The notes beneath the pieces are model-generated. The model did no database searches and was not told the origin of the DNA. It saw only the letters and a program-made list of their open reading frames with translations. Shown here piece after piece: positions 18,019-26,466 of a DNA stretch of 64,000 nt. The position numbers and the translations under genes were made by a program. Source of the stretch: Candidatus Methylopumilus universalis (GTDB taxonomy: Bacteria > Pseudomonadota > Gammaproteobacteria > Burkholderiales > Methylophilaceae); the NCBI GenBank assembly GCA_945883335.1, contig CAMCXI010000001.1, forward strand, positions 124,001-188,000. Reading direction: 5' to 3'. Positions within the stretch are counted from its first letter, which is position 1. The number at the start of each line of letters is the position of its first letter.

Positions 18019-19047
18019 ATGAGATTTCTGGTTTTAATTTTTGCATTGTTTTTATCCGCCTGTGGCAAAGCGCCTTTGGTGCAAACCAAATCTTATGTGT
18101 TCGGTACGCTGGTGGATATTAGTATTGATGGCGAGACTGAAGAGAAAGCGCATGAAGTTACTAGTCAAATTTTGCAAGATTTTCAGCGGCTACATCATCA
18201 ATATCATGCTTGGCAGTCCGATAGCGAATTAAGTAAACTGAATCAAAGTTTTGTAGCAGGCAAAACGCCTATCGAGATTAGCCCAGAACTCTCTCAAATG
18301 CTGACGCAAGCGCAAACACTATCCAAGCAATCTCAAGGATTATTCAATCCAAGCATTGGAGGCTTAATAAGTACTTGGGGCTTTCAGCGTGACGAATTTA
18401 CGCCTGTTGAGATTAACGATGCGGCGATTCAAAAGCTAGTGCTAGCGAATCCACAAATGTCAGACATCGTTATTAAAGGTAACGCTGTTTTTAGCACAAA
18501 CCCCGCCGTTAAGCTCGATTTAGGAGGCTATGCAAAGGGCTATGCTTTGGATCTCGCACTCACTCAACTGCAAAAGCAAGGCGTTAAAAATGCCCTTATT
18601 AATATTGGCGGCAACATTATTGCACTTGGTCAGCATGGCGACAAACCTTGGCGCGTGGGTATTCAACATCCCCGCCAGCCTAAGCCAATGGCAACAATCG
18701 ACTTGCTAAGCGGTTGGGCGATTGGTACTTCGGGCGATTATCAGCGTTACTTTGAGCAAGGCGGAAATCGCTATTGCCATATCATTGATCCGCGCAATGG
18801 CTATCCAGCTCAGGGTACGCAAGCTGTTACTGTGCTTTTACCACCAAGCCCGCAGGCTGGAGTCCTATCTGATGTGACTTCAAAACCAATCTTTTTGAGT
18901 TTGCCAGATCAGCGTTCAAATGCCGCAACAACGATGGGCGTTGAACATTATTTAGTGATTGATGGGAACGGAAATGTGACGCTTAGTGCATCCATGAATC
19001 AGCGTGTGCGTTGGCTTGCTAAGCCAGCAAAGATTACGGTTCAATAA
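18019..19047 (+). CDS. apbE: FAD:protein FMN transferase (ApbE), lipoprotein
   Basis: A 342-residue ApbE. The signal peptide ends at lipobox LSAC (Cys 15), placing it in the periplasm. Core motifs are GTLVDISIDG, KLDLGGYAKGYALD, INIGGNIIALG, GTSGDYQRYF and HIIDPRNGYP. It attaches FMN by phosphoester to Ser/Thr of target flavoproteins, using FAD. The next two genes are a NusG-II protein and a Gx transporter, recurrent partners of extracytoplasmic flavinylation systems. No FMN-binding-domain target is encoded in this window. Confidence 0.95.
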   Translation: MRFLVLIFALFLSACGKAPLVQTKSYVFGTLVDISIDGETEEKAHEVTSQILQDFQRLHHQYHAWQSDSELSKLNQSFVAGKTPIEISPELSQMLTQAQTLSKQSQGLFNPSIGGLISTWGFQRDEFTPVEINDAAIQKLVLANPQMSDIVIKGNAVFSTNPAVKLDLGGYAKGYALDLALTQLQKQGVKNALINIGGNIIALGQHGDKPWRVGIQHPRQPKPMATIDLLSGWAIGTSGDYQRYFEQGGNRYCHIIDPRNGYPAQGTQAVTVLLPPSPQAGVLSDVTSKPIFLSLPDQRSNAATTMGVEHYLVIDGNGNVTLSASMNQRVRWLAKPAKITVQ

Positions 19048-19430
19048 TGAAGGGCGCATTAAGATGCGGTAAGCCTCTCTTGGGTGACGTCTTAGTCATT
19101 GTAGTTGGGCTGATTTTTGTTGCTTTTTTGTTCAAAACTTTATGGCACAACGAGCAGGCCGCAAAATTACAAATCCGACTCGGCGATAAAATTTATGCGA
19201 CTTATAGTCTGGATCAAAATCGTAACATTGATATTCAAGGCCCAATTGGTATCACACGCATTGTGATTGCCGATGGTAAAGCACGCTTTGAGAGTTCGCC
19301 ATGTCTGAACCAATATTGCGTGCATCAAGGCTGGCTCAGCCACAAAGGACAGGCGGCTATTTGCTTGCCGAATCAAGTAAGCTTGGAGTTATTGGGCGGC
19401 GAAAAACCTTTTGATAGTTTGAATTATTAA
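19047..19430 (+). CDS. NusG domain II-containing periplasmic membrane protein
   Basis: A 127-residue protein with one N-terminal membrane helix (about residues 9-30) and a beta-rich NusG domain II. The stretch FESSPCLNQYCVHQGWLSHKGQAAICLPNQVSLELLG shows conserved cysteines (two at CLNQYC, one at AIC) and the signature CxxxxC...Q.CLPN pattern of this family; quoted only to mark order. It overlaps apbE and the Gx transporter by one base each. The family accompanies ApbE and Gx transporters; its biochemical role is not known. Confidence 0.85.
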   Translation: MKGALRCGKPLLGDVLVIVVGLIFVAFLFKTLWHNEQAAKLQIRLGDKIYATYSLDQNRNIDIQGPIGITRIVIADGKARFESSPCLNQYCVHQGWLSHKGQAAICLPNQVSLELLGGEKPFDSLNY

Positions 19431-19981
19431 TGCCAAATTCCACTAAAAATAGTCGGATTGAAATTCACACATCCCCAGACGACCATCGCATTGCTAAGTT
19501 GGCGGCCTTGGCAATAGGCTTGCACTTGATTGAGGCAGTGTTACCTTCGCCTATGCCTGGTGTTAAGCCCGGTATTGCCAACATCATTACTTTATTTGTG
19601 CTGTATCGCTTTGATTTCGCCACGGCTGCATGGGTGAGCTTACTAAGGGTATTCGCTAGCAGTTTGTTGCTTGCGAATTTCTTGTCTCCAACATTTGCAT
19701 TAAGTCTTGCAGGCGCATTGTTAAGTTTAGCTACGCTATTTTTTGCACAATATCTGCCACGTCATTATTTCAGTGCCATCACTTTAAGTGTATTAGCCGC
19801 CTTTGCTCACATGGTTGGGCAACTCTTAGTAGTGCGTTTTTGGCTGATTCCACATGCGGGTATTGCTTATTTGATTCCTGTTTTTATGACGGCGGCTTTG
19901 GTGTTTGGAGTGGTGAATGGCTTGCTGACTAACTATCTATTGCGTATCAGCCCAGCTAAGTTTGATGAAGACAAAGGCTAA
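19430..19981 (+). CDS. Gx transporter family protein (heptaprenyl diphosphate synthase component I-like)
   Basis: A 183-residue, highly hydrophobic protein with about five to six helices and an ECF-S-like fold. The motif SPMPGVKPGIANI near residue 40 is the hallmark of the Gx-transporter/HepS1-like family. Related proteins occur with apbE and NusG-II genes; electron transfer or flavin/cofactor movement has been suggested. The substrate is unknown. It overlaps the upstream gene (TAATG) and closes the gsh-apb operon. Confidence 0.85.
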   Translation: MPNSTKNSRIEIHTSPDDHRIAKLAALAIGLHLIEAVLPSPMPGVKPGIANIITLFVLYRFDFATAAWVSLLRVFASSLLLANFLSPTFALSLAGALLSLATLFFAQYLPRHYFSAITLSVLAAFAHMVGQLLVVRFWLIPHAGIAYLIPVFMTAALVFGVVNGLLTNYLLRISPAKFDEDKG

Positions 19982-20050
19982 ATAAGGCTTTATGTTAAAA
20001 TACAGGTAATATTTCTCAGCAGTACATTTGAGTGTTACAGGAGGCTGGCG

Positions 20051-20221
20051 GTGAGCAAATTTACACGTGTTTTATTATGGAGCTTGGCACTCACTGCGAC
20101 TTTGTCTGCTTGTGGCATTAAAGGCCCTTTATATATTCCTGAGAAAAAATATCCGCAAAACGTGGGCGTGCCACACACTGAAACGCACGCTCAGTTGCAT
20201 CAATTAACCGTTCATTCTTGA
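20051..20221 (+). CDS. lptM: LPS translocon maturation chaperone LptM (YifL-type small lipoprotein)
   Basis: A 56-residue lipoprotein starting at GTG with an excellent SD (AGGAGG, 6-nt spacing). The N-terminal signal peptide ends at lipobox LSAC and continues GIKGPLYIPEK, the LptM signature Cys-Gly-x-Lys-Gly-Pro-Leu. LptM helps oxidative maturation of LptD. It lies immediately upstream of lysA as in most proteobacteria; its stop codon overlaps a possible TTG start for lysA. Confidence 0.93.
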   Translation: MSKFTRVLLWSLALTATLSACGIKGPLYIPEKKYPQNVGVPHTETHAQLHQLTVHS

Positions 20222-20229
20222 GTCTTTTC

Positions 20230-21471
20230 ATGCAACCATTTCAAATGAAAAACGGCGAGCTTCACGCCGAAAACTTCCCTTTAAGCAAAATCGCCACTGA
20301 GTTTGGTACGCCCACTTATGTCTATTCAAAAGAGGCGCTCACTTCAGCGTTTAAGCGCTTCGATGCTGGATTTGAAGGCACAGACCATTTGGTATGTTTT
20401 GCCGTAAAATCAAATCCAAGTTTGGCGATTTTGAATTTGTTTGCAAAACTTGGTGCCGGTTTTGATATCGTTTCTGGCGGTGAATTGGAACGTGTGATTG
20501 CTGCCGGTGGTGATCCTTCTAAAGTCGTGTTCTCGGGCGTAGGTAAAACAGAAGTAGAAATGCGTCGCGCCTTAGAACTAGGCATTTTTTGCTTCAATGT
20601 AGAATCGTCGAGTGAACTAGAGCGACTAAATCAATTAGCCGGCAGTATGGGTAAAATTGCGCCTATCTCACTACGTGTGAATCCAAATGTAGATGCAAAA
20701 ACACATCCCTATATCTCTACTGGCCTAAAAAACAATAAATTCGGTGTGGCTTATGAAGAGGCTCTAAGCATTTATCAGGCCGCTGCAAAAATGCCGAATA
20801 TCGACATTCATGGTGTGGATTGCCATATTGGTTCTCAGCTGACAGAGCTCTCACCTTTCTTAGATGCCTTAGACCGCGTATTAGCTTTGGTTGACCAACT
20901 TGAAGCAGCGGGTATTCCTATTCGTCACATCGATGCCGGTGGCGGGATAGGTATTTGTTATGTGGACGAAACGCCACCTGATTTTGCTGAGTATGCAAAA
21001 GCCATGCGCCAAAAAATGGCAGGTCGCAAAGTAAAATTAGTTTTTGAGCCTGGCCGCGCACTAGTTGGAAATGCAGGGGCCTTGCTCACTAAAGTTGAGT
21101 ACCTGAAGCATACAGAATCTAAAAACTTTGCGATTGTAGATGCGGCGATGAACGACTTAATGCGCCCAGCTTTGTATGACGCATATCACGATATTGTTGC
21201 GGTTAAGCAAGTGAATTCAGAAGCTCAGGTCTATGAAATTGTTGGCCCAGTATGTGAAAGTGGCGACTTTTTAGGCCATGATCGTAAGCTTGCTTTAGCA
21301 CAAGATGATTTGTTGGCTGTATTGTCAGCTGGTGCTTATGGTATGAGCATGAGTTCTAATTACAACACGCGTCCTCGTGCAACTGAGGTGATGGTAGATG
21401 GCGACAAGGTTTATGAAATTCGCAAACGTGAACAGATTAAGGACTTGTTTGCGATGGAACGTATTTTGTAA
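20230..21471 (+). CDS. lysA: Diaminopimelate decarboxylase
   Basis: About 413 residues, fold-type III PLP enzyme; last step of lysine synthesis. The PLP lysine is in FAVKSNPS near residue 60, with DCHIGSQL, DAGGGIGI and EPGRALVGNAG for phosphate binding, and CESGDFLG carrying the active-site cysteine. ATG 20230 (MQPFQMKNGELHAEN) fits homologues; a TTG at 20218 overlapping the lptM stop is the alternative. A bidirectional terminator follows. Confidence 0.96.
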   Translation: MQPFQMKNGELHAENFPLSKIATEFGTPTYVYSKEALTSAFKRFDAGFEGTDHLVCFAVKSNPSLAILNLFAKLGAGFDIVSGGELERVIAAGGDPSKVVFSGVGKTEVEMRRALELGIFCFNVESSSELERLNQLAGSMGKIAPISLRVNPNVDAKTHPYISTGLKNNKFGVAYEEALSIYQAAAKMPNIDIHGVDCHIGSQLTELSPFLDALDRVLALVDQLEAAGIPIRHIDAGGGIGICYVDETPPDFAEYAKAMRQKMAGRKVKLVFEPGRALVGNAGALLTKVEYLKHTESKNFAIVDAAMNDLMRPALYDAYHDIVAVKQVNSEAQVYEIVGPVCESGDFLGHDRKLALAQDDLLAVLSAGAYGMSMSSNYNTRPRATEVMVDGDKVYEIRKREQIKDLFAMERIL

Positions 21472-21490
21472 GAAATTCTCTGATGAAAAT

Positions 21491-21522
21491 AAAAAAAGCG
21501 AGGCTTATACCTCGCTTTTTTT
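21491..21522. terminator. Bidirectional terminator between lysA and purU
   Basis: AGCGAGG and CCTCGCT form the stem around a 6-nt loop. A-run and T-run flanks on both sides serve both convergent genes. Confidence 0.9.
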
Positions 21523-21542
21523 ATTTTCCGTTTTTTGACTAT

Positions 21543-22406
21543 TTAATCAAAAATCACGGTCTTGTTTGCATAAGGCAAAATACGATTTTCAATGTGCCAG
21601 CGCACTGCGCGTGATAAAACAATACGCTCTAAATCACGACCTTTTTGGATCAAGTCTTCCACTTGGTCTCGGTGCGAAATGCGGTCAATATCTTGTTCAA
21701 TAATTGGGCCCTCATCCAACACCTCTGTGACGTAATGACTGGTTGCGCCAATAAGCTTTACGCCTCTTTCAAAAGCGCGGTGATATGGACGCGCGCCGAT
21801 AAAGGCTGGCAAAAATGAATGGTGAATATTGATGATGCGTTGTGGGTAACGCTTCACAAAATCGGCGGAAAGAATTTGCATGTAACGTGCAAGTACAATC
21901 AAATCGACCTCTGCAGCATCGAATAAAGCGAACTGCTTTGCCTCGGCTTCGGCTTTGTTATCTTTAGTCACCACAATGTGATGGAATGGAATGCCGTAAA
22001 ACTCTGCTAGGCGGGCTGTATCTAAATGGTTACTAATAATCATCGCGATATCGCAAGCGAGCTCACCGCCTTGATGGCGATGTAACAAGTCTGCTAAGCA
22101 ATGGTCGTATTGCGATACCATAATTGCTAAACGTGGACGCTTTTGCGCAAGCTTGAGTTGCCATTCCATTTGGAATCGTGCGGCGATATCAGCAAAATGT
22201 TCTGCGAAGTTATCAGCGTTTATTTTAGATCCGTTTAGGTCCCACTCAACTCGCATTAAGAAGAGATTGTTTTCAGCATCTTGGTGCTGGTCTGCATGCA
22301 AAATATTCGCATCTTGTTGCAGTAAGAAGTCAGCGATTGCAGCAACGATTCCCTTTTGATCGGGGCAGGTCACAAGCAATGTGGCTGTATTTTTCATGGA
22401 GGTCAT
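21543..22406 (-). CDS. purU: Formyltetrahydrofolate deformylase
   Basis: About 288 residues: an N-terminal ACT domain (TLLVTCPDQKGIVAAI) followed by a formyltransferase-type hydrolase domain with INIHHSFLPAF and GATSHYVTEVLDEGPII. It releases formate from 10-formyl-THF, balancing the C1-folate pool, and in methylotrophs may link folate C1 units to formate. Starts at ATG 22406 or ATG 22397; neither has a clear SD. A longer form from TTG 22421 would run into a palindrome that looks regulatory. Confidence 0.93.
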   Translation of the reverse strand: MTSMKNTATLLVTCPDQKGIVAAIADFLLQQDANILHADQHQDAENNLFLMRVEWDLNGSKINADNFAEHFADIAARFQMEWQLKLAQKRPRLAIMVSQYDHCLADLLHRHQGGELACDIAMIISNHLDTARLAEFYGIPFHHIVVTKDNKAEAEAKQFALFDAAEVDLIVLARYMQILSADFVKRYPQRIINIHHSFLPAFIGARPYHRAFERGVKLIGATSHYVTEVLDEGPIIEQDIDRISHRDQVEDLIQKGRDLERIVLSRAVRWHIENRILPYANKTVIFD

Positions 22407-22415
22407 AAAAGGATG

Positions 22416-22456
22416 GCGCAAATTTGCGCGGCTTTATAAGTTAAGACGCTATTATA
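22416..22456 (-). promoter_or_regulatory. Candidate purU promoter (extended -10) with palindrome just downstream
   Basis: The minus strand has TGGTATAAT, an extended -10, at 22459-22451. About 15 nt downstream of the expected transcription start lies the perfect palindrome GCGCAAATTTGCGC (22416-22429). This is a reasonable operator position. It resembles the PurR operator core but is two bases shorter. Confidence 0.45.
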
Positions 22457-22564
22457 CCAAGATAAGTCGCGACTGAATAAGTGCATCGCTGACGCTGTTG
22501 TGGTATCTTTTAAGTGAGCTGTTTTAGAGCTCATTTCTATTAACATTAAGAATAATTAAGCTCA

Positions 22565-23095
22565 GTGAAAAAACAATTACCTTACTTTGTTTTATTTTTT
22601 GTATTGCCAGTGATCGCTATGTTGACTTGGTGGGGTCTATTTTCAAGTGCGAGCTTGGAAATTGGACAATCTCCTACTTATGATTATGTATATTTGGATG
22701 CAGAAGGTCCATATTCAAAACTGGCTAGCAAGCAAAAAGAAGTGTTGTTTTATATGAAACAGCAGAATATTGCACATGGCGCGGAAATCTCGATCGTATT
22801 GACTGATCCTCGCAAGACCTCTTATAAAGAACTGCTGGCAAGAACTGGTTATATTGTTAAGCCAGGCGCGGAAGTAAAAGCGCCTCTTATGGTAGGTCTT
22901 ATTGAGACACAAAAAGTCGCCATTGCAAAAATCAAAGCGCATCCGCTACTAGCTTATGGAAAAACTTACTCAGCATTGCTGGATTACTGCAAATCGCATC
23001 ATATTAAATTATCCTTACCCACGGTCGAGATATACGACCATAGTGTGCTGCGTGTTGAGATGCCATTAGAAAATACAGTTAAGGACGGCGATTGA
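22565..23095 (+). CDS. Uncharacterised single-pass membrane protein with periplasmic GyrI-like-sized domain
   Basis: A 176-residue protein starting at GTG. One N-terminal hydrophobic helix (residues 5-27) is followed by about 145 mixed alpha/beta residues. I see no catalytic motif. The pattern (EGPYSKLASKQKEVLFYM... and a late DHSVLRVEMPL) loosely resembles GyrI-like small-molecule-binding domains, but I cannot confirm it. The stop overlaps the start of the AmpE/CobD-like gene (TTGA), so the two are probably made together. Confidence 0.75.
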   Translation: MKKQLPYFVLFFVLPVIAMLTWWGLFSSASLEIGQSPTYDYVYLDAEGPYSKLASKQKEVLFYMKQQNIAHGAEISIVLTDPRKTSYKELLARTGYIVKPGAEVKAPLMVGLIETQKVAIAKIKAHPLLAYGKTYSALLDYCKSHHIKLSLPTVEIYDHSVLRVEMPLENTVKDGD

Positions 23096-24012
23096 AAGTT
23101 TTAGCGCTTATTTCGGCATTATTGCTTACCCATTATCGGCCACTGATTGAGCAAAACTGGCTGCAGAGTATTTTCTCGCCTTATGCGAGTTTTTTAGACA
23201 GAACATTTAATGGAGGCACTCATCAGCATGGCATTATTGCTTGGTGTATGGGCGTTTTGTTGCCGGTTTTTGTTTTGGGTGTTTCCTATATATTGACGCT
23301 ATTATTTGTCGGACATTTTGCTGGATTTTTAATCAGCCTAGTCGTTCTTTATTTCGTCCTACGCTTTAGTTACTTTGGGCAGCATGCGGAAAAAATAGGT
23401 GCAAACCTCAAAGAACAAAACATTTTATCTGCGCGCCAATTATTAGCTGAGTGGGAAAATACAACGGCTGATCAATACAACGCCAATCAAATCGCATCGG
23501 TTTGCATTGAGACAACATTTAAGCGGGCCCATCAAGGCATGTTCGCCCCTATACTTTGGTTTGCATTGCTTGGCCCAGCAGGCGCTTTGCTTTATCGCTT
23601 AGCACATATCCTAAAAACTGAATGGTCACATTCTAGCAATCACAAAGAGTTTTATGCTTTCTCACAACGTGCTTTTTATTATTTAGATTGGCTGCCTGCA
23701 AGAGTAACAGCAGCATGCTTTGCAGTAGTTGGTGATTTTGAAGATGCAGCTTACTGTTGGCGCACGCAGGCTAATAATTGGCCCGACCAATTACTCGGTA
23801 TGGTCTTGGCTAGCGGCACTGGTGCTATGGGCGTTAAGTTAGTCGATGCACTACCATTAAACGGCGTGCTTCATGCGCGCCCCGATATTGGCTTGGGTGA
23901 TAATGCGGATGCTGATTATGTGCAGGCCGCCGTAGGGCTAGTTTGGCGAGTATTGCTGTTAATGGTTGGTTTATTAATGTTGCTTACTTTTGCGCATTGG
24001 ATTGGTGCTTAA
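23092..24012 (+). CDS. AmpE/CobD-CbiB-like integral membrane protein
   Basis: A 306-residue protein with about four to five helices, starting at TTG that overlaps the previous stop. Motifs [29 protein letters not shown] and [13 protein letters not shown] match the AmpE/CobD superfamily, in which CbiB makes adenosylcobinamide phosphate and AmpE is a membrane sensor-like protein. No other cobalamin genes are nearby, so AmpE-type is the safer reading. It may be a regulator of cell-wall stress, by analogy only. Confidence 0.75.
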   Translation: MKVLALISALLLTHYRPLIEQNWLQSIFSPYASFLDRTFNGGTHQHGIIAWCMGVLLPVFVLGVSYILTLLFVGHFAGFLISLVVLYFVLRFSYFGQHAEKIGANLKEQNILSARQLLAEWENTTADQYNANQIASVCIETTFKRAHQGMFAPILWFALLGPAGALLYRLAHILKTEWSHSSNHKEFYAFSQRAFYYLDWLPARVTAACFAVVGDFEDAAYCWRTQANNWPDQLLGMVLASGTGAMGVKLVDALPLNGVLHARPDIGLGDNADADYVQAAVGLVWRVLLLMVGLLMLLTFAHWIGA

Positions 24013-24050
24013 TCCTTGCAAAAATCACAGATTCTATTTTAGGTTTTTTA

Positions 24051-24980
24051 ATGATGAATATCTTACTCGCTAATCCTCGTGGGTTTTGTGCAGGAGTCGA
24101 TCGCGCGATTATTATTGTTGAACAAGCGCTTGAAAAGTTTGGTGCGCCTATTTATGTGCGCCATGAAGTTGTGCACAACAAGTTTGTGGTGGATGAATTA
24201 AAGCGTAAGGGTGCAATTTTTATTGATGAGCTGAAAGATGTGCCTAGCGGCAACACCGTCATTTTTAGTGCACATGGTGTTTCTATAGATGTCCGTGCTG
24301 AGGCAGATTCGATGGGTTTGCGAGTATTTGATGCCACCTGTCCATTGGTAACTAAAGTGCATATTGAGGTCGCAAAAATGCGTGCCGCCAATAAAGAAAT
24401 TGTGATGATCGGCCATAAAGGTCATCCTGAAGTTGAAGGCACTATGGGGCAGTCTGAAAGCGGCATGTATTTAGTGGAATCCCCAGAGGATGTTGCAAAG
24501 CTCGAAGTAAGTGATCCAAATCAATTAGCTTATGTCACACAAACGACACTTTCAATTGATGATGCAGCTGCAATTGTTACCGCGTTAAAACAAAAATTCC
24601 CTGAAATTAGCGCGCCAAAAAGTGACTCGATTTGTTATGCCACGCAAAACCGCCAAGATGCAGTCAAAGTGCTCGCTAAAGATTGTGATTTGGTCATTGT
24701 TGTGGGCTCGCCTAACAGCTCTAATTCCAATCGATTAAGAGAAGTTGCTCAGAACCAAGGGGTGGAATCTTATATGGTTGATAATGCGAGTTATATTGAT
24801 GCGGCATGGCTGATAGGTAAAAAGCGCATAGGCATTTCAGCAGGTGCTTCTGCACCAGAAGTTCTAGTGAAAGAGGTCATCGACAAGTTGCAGACTCTCA
24901 CACAAGTTGAAGTTACGGAGTTGCCGGGTGTGGTTGAAAACGTGGTGTTCCAATTACCTAAAAACCTCAAAGAGGCCTAA
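24051..24980 (+). CDS. ispH: 4-hydroxy-3-methylbut-2-enyl diphosphate reductase
   Basis: About 309 residues. Last step of the MEP isoprenoid pathway, with a [4Fe-4S] cluster held by three cysteines seen in [21 protein letters not shown] and [16 protein letters not shown] and TQTTLS contribute active-site His, Thr and Glu-region residues. ATG 24051 (or ATG 24054) matches family N-termini; longer in-frame starts would overlap the AmpE-like gene. A strong bidirectional terminator follows. Confidence 0.97.
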   Translation: MMNILLANPRGFCAGVDRAIIIVEQALEKFGAPIYVRHEVVHNKFVVDELKRKGAIFIDELKDVPSGNTVIFSAHGVSIDVRAEADSMGLRVFDATCPLVTKVHIEVAKMRAANKEIVMIGHKGHPEVEGTMGQSESGMYLVESPEDVAKLEVSDPNQLAYVTQTTLSIDDAAAIVTALKQKFPEISAPKSDSICYATQNRQDAVKVLAKDCDLVIVVGSPNSSNSNRLREVAQNQGVESYMVDNASYIDAAWLIGKKRIGISAGASAPEVLVKEVIDKLQTLTQVEVTELPGVVENVVFQLPKNLKEA

Positions 24981-24990
24981 AAATTGCAAT

Positions 24991-25019
24991 AAAAAAGGGC
25001 GCTAAATACGCCCTTTTTT
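24991..25019. terminator. Bidirectional terminator between ispH and doxX
   Basis: GGGCG and CGCCC with flanking A6/T6 form a stem with a 7-nt loop, serving the convergent genes. Confidence 0.9.
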
Positions 25020-25034
25020 AATAACAAAAAATGA

Positions 25035-25403
25035 CTATTTCTTCAGGTTATCTAAACTTAATGCCGTGACTGGATTTGCCGCTAAGGTCAGCAAACCGCC
25101 AATAATCGCTAGATATTGGAAAGGGGAAAGTCCGAGGGCGAACGAGATAAACAAAGCATATATAGACATTACAATTGCTGCAGTTTTTGTTTTGTAACCC
25201 AACAATAAAGCACTACCACCAAGCAATTGCACTAAAATAATGAGTGGAGCAAATACGCCTGGTAGCCCTTGATGGCCTAGCGCATTTTGATAATCTAGGT
25301 AACCAGTTGGGCTGTTAAAGAATCCCACGATCAAAGCGATTACCTGTAACAAGAAAATTTGCGCTAAAAGAACGCGACCTAAAGTGCTCAAATATTTATT
25401 CAT
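25035..25403 (-). CDS. DoxX family membrane protein
   Basis: A 122-residue protein with four membrane helices. N-terminal LGRVLLAQIFLLQVIALIVG and the middle LLGGSALLLGYKTKTAA are typical of the DoxX/SURF4-like family. Members take part in quinone-linked oxidation or redox stress, but the function of this protein cannot be read. It is divergent from the fae homologue across a 185-bp intergenic region. Confidence 0.85.
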   Translation of the reverse strand: MNKYLSTLGRVLLAQIFLLQVIALIVGFFNSPTGYLDYQNALGHQGLPGVFAPLIILVQLLGGSALLLGYKTKTAAIVMSIYALFISFALGLSPFQYLAIIGGLLTLAANPVTALSLDNLKK

Positions 25404-25504
25404 AAAAATAGCTTTCTAAAGAATTTGTACACAAAGTATAACCCAGCGGGCTATCTAAGAGAATAAGCGCTAAGAGAATAACGATTGGTTGATGTTCACA
25501 TCAT

Positions 25505-25533
25505 TTGCTGATGTATCTTGGCTTGGGTAGAAT
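25505..25533 (+). promoter_or_regulatory. Sigma-70-type promoter for the fae homologue
   Basis: TTGCTG (25505-25510), a 17-bp spacer, then TAGAAT (25528-25533) preceded by TGG, an extended -10. Expected start of transcription near 25540, giving a leader of about 48 nt before ATG 25588. Confidence 0.6.
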
Positions 25534-25587
25534 ACAAGGCTAAGATTTTTTGATTCACGATTTGTTAACTATTAGGAATTGTCTTAT

Positions 25588-26139
25588 ATGTCTAAAATTA
25601 TTTTTAAAGCGGGTGAAGCGACTATTTTTACAGAAGGTAAAGATGTCACCGCTGCAATGCCAGAAATTCTAATTGGTGCGGTGGATGGCCCAGTGGGTGC
25701 GGCATTTGCTAACATGATGGCCCAAAGTAAAGGCCACACTGCGATGTTTGCAGTGCGTGATATTAATCAATTGGTTCGCCCTGCCACCATGATGGTGCCA
25801 AAAGTGACTTTGAAAGACAGCATCAATATCGAATTGTTTGGCGGTGTAGTGCAAGCGGCTACTGCTGATGCGATTTTGGATTGCGTGATTGAAGGCATCA
25901 TCCCTAAGGATCAAGTGAACGATTTGTGTATCGTTAGCTTAGTTTGGGTAGATCCAGGCTGTGCCGCTTTGGCTAAAGAAGGTAAGTTAGACAAAGCAGA
26001 TATGTACAAAAACAACTACGAAGCTACTAAGTTGGCGATTAAACGTGCATTGAACGACGAGCCAAGCATTGATGAGTTGATTAAAAACCGCCATACAGTT
26101 AAACATTGTATGTGGGAAGAAAGCTGGGGCGAGATTTAA
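25588..26139 (+). CDS. Formaldehyde-activating enzyme (Fae) family protein, divergent paralogue
   Basis: A 183-residue member of the Fae family. Canonical Fae condenses formaldehyde with tetrahydromethanopterin in the methylotroph oxidation pathway. Shared features are GEA near the N-terminus, the GP-ETAF-like stretch (DGPVGAAFANMM), MVPKVTLKD, EGIIPKDQ and NNYEATKLAIKRALNDEPS. In canonical Fae a GNEVAHIDLIIG-type segment carries the catalytic His; here it reads GKDVTAAMPEILIG, two residues longer and with no His. So this is probably a Fae2/Fae3-like paralogue of unknown activity. ATG 25588 has AGGA at 10 nt; it stands alone with its own terminator. Confidence 0.85.
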   Translation: MSKIIFKAGEATIFTEGKDVTAAMPEILIGAVDGPVGAAFANMMAQSKGHTAMFAVRDINQLVRPATMMVPKVTLKDSINIELFGGVVQAATADAILDCVIEGIIPKDQVNDLCIVSLVWVDPGCAALAKEGKLDKADMYKNNYEATKLAIKRALNDEPSIDELIKNRHTVKHCMWEESWGEI

Positions 26140-26157
26140 TTCGCTGTAGTATTCTAT

Positions 26158-26183
26158 AAAAACAGCCTTCGGGCTGTTTTTTT
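26158..26183 (+). terminator. Terminator after the fae homologue
   Basis: AACAGCC and GGCTGTT with a stable TTCG tetraloop and a T-run. A-run upstream suggests it also works for the convergent small gene. Confidence 0.92.
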
Positions 26184-26189
26184 ATTGCC

Positions 26190-26420
26190 TTAGTTTCTAG
26201 ACTTAAAATTCTCAATCGGCGGCAGCCGCATGATTTTATCAATCACCAATCTTGCTATCGCCCATGCCTTGTCTTCACGCATCATTGCCAGCTCTTGTTC
26301 ATCATAAGGCATGTAGCGGCCACCGTGCGTGAGCGAGTACCTCACAGAGTTTTCGACCTTGGTGTAGGCAAGCATCACATCTTGTATGCGTTCATCTTTA
26401 AAGCGGTAAAGTGATGGCAT
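26190..26420 (-). CDS. Conserved hypothetical 76-residue protein
   Basis: Soluble, charged protein with the stretch YSLTHGGRYMPYDEQELAM and two Trp/Met-rich helices. I do not recognise the family. Codon use and composition look like real coding sequence, but the SD is poor. It lies 46 bp downstream of mutY on the same strand, so it may be the last gene of the rluF-uppP-mutY set. Confidence 0.65.
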   Translation of the reverse strand: MPSLYRFKDERIQDVMLAYTKVENSVRYSLTHGGRYMPYDEQELAMMREDKAWAIARLVIDKIMRLPPIENFKSRN

Positions 26421-26466
26421 GGTTTTTAGAACTCAAGTTTAAGAAAGTCAGTGGTAGAGAAAAAAT

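Noticed and set aside
22416-22429. PurR operator at purU
   Set aside because: The palindrome is 14 bp with a different centre from the 16-bp PurR operator, so the name is not supported.
23943-24050. 36-residue N-terminal extension of IspH
   Set aside because: It overlaps the AmpE-like gene and does not match IspH; ATG 24051 fits the family.
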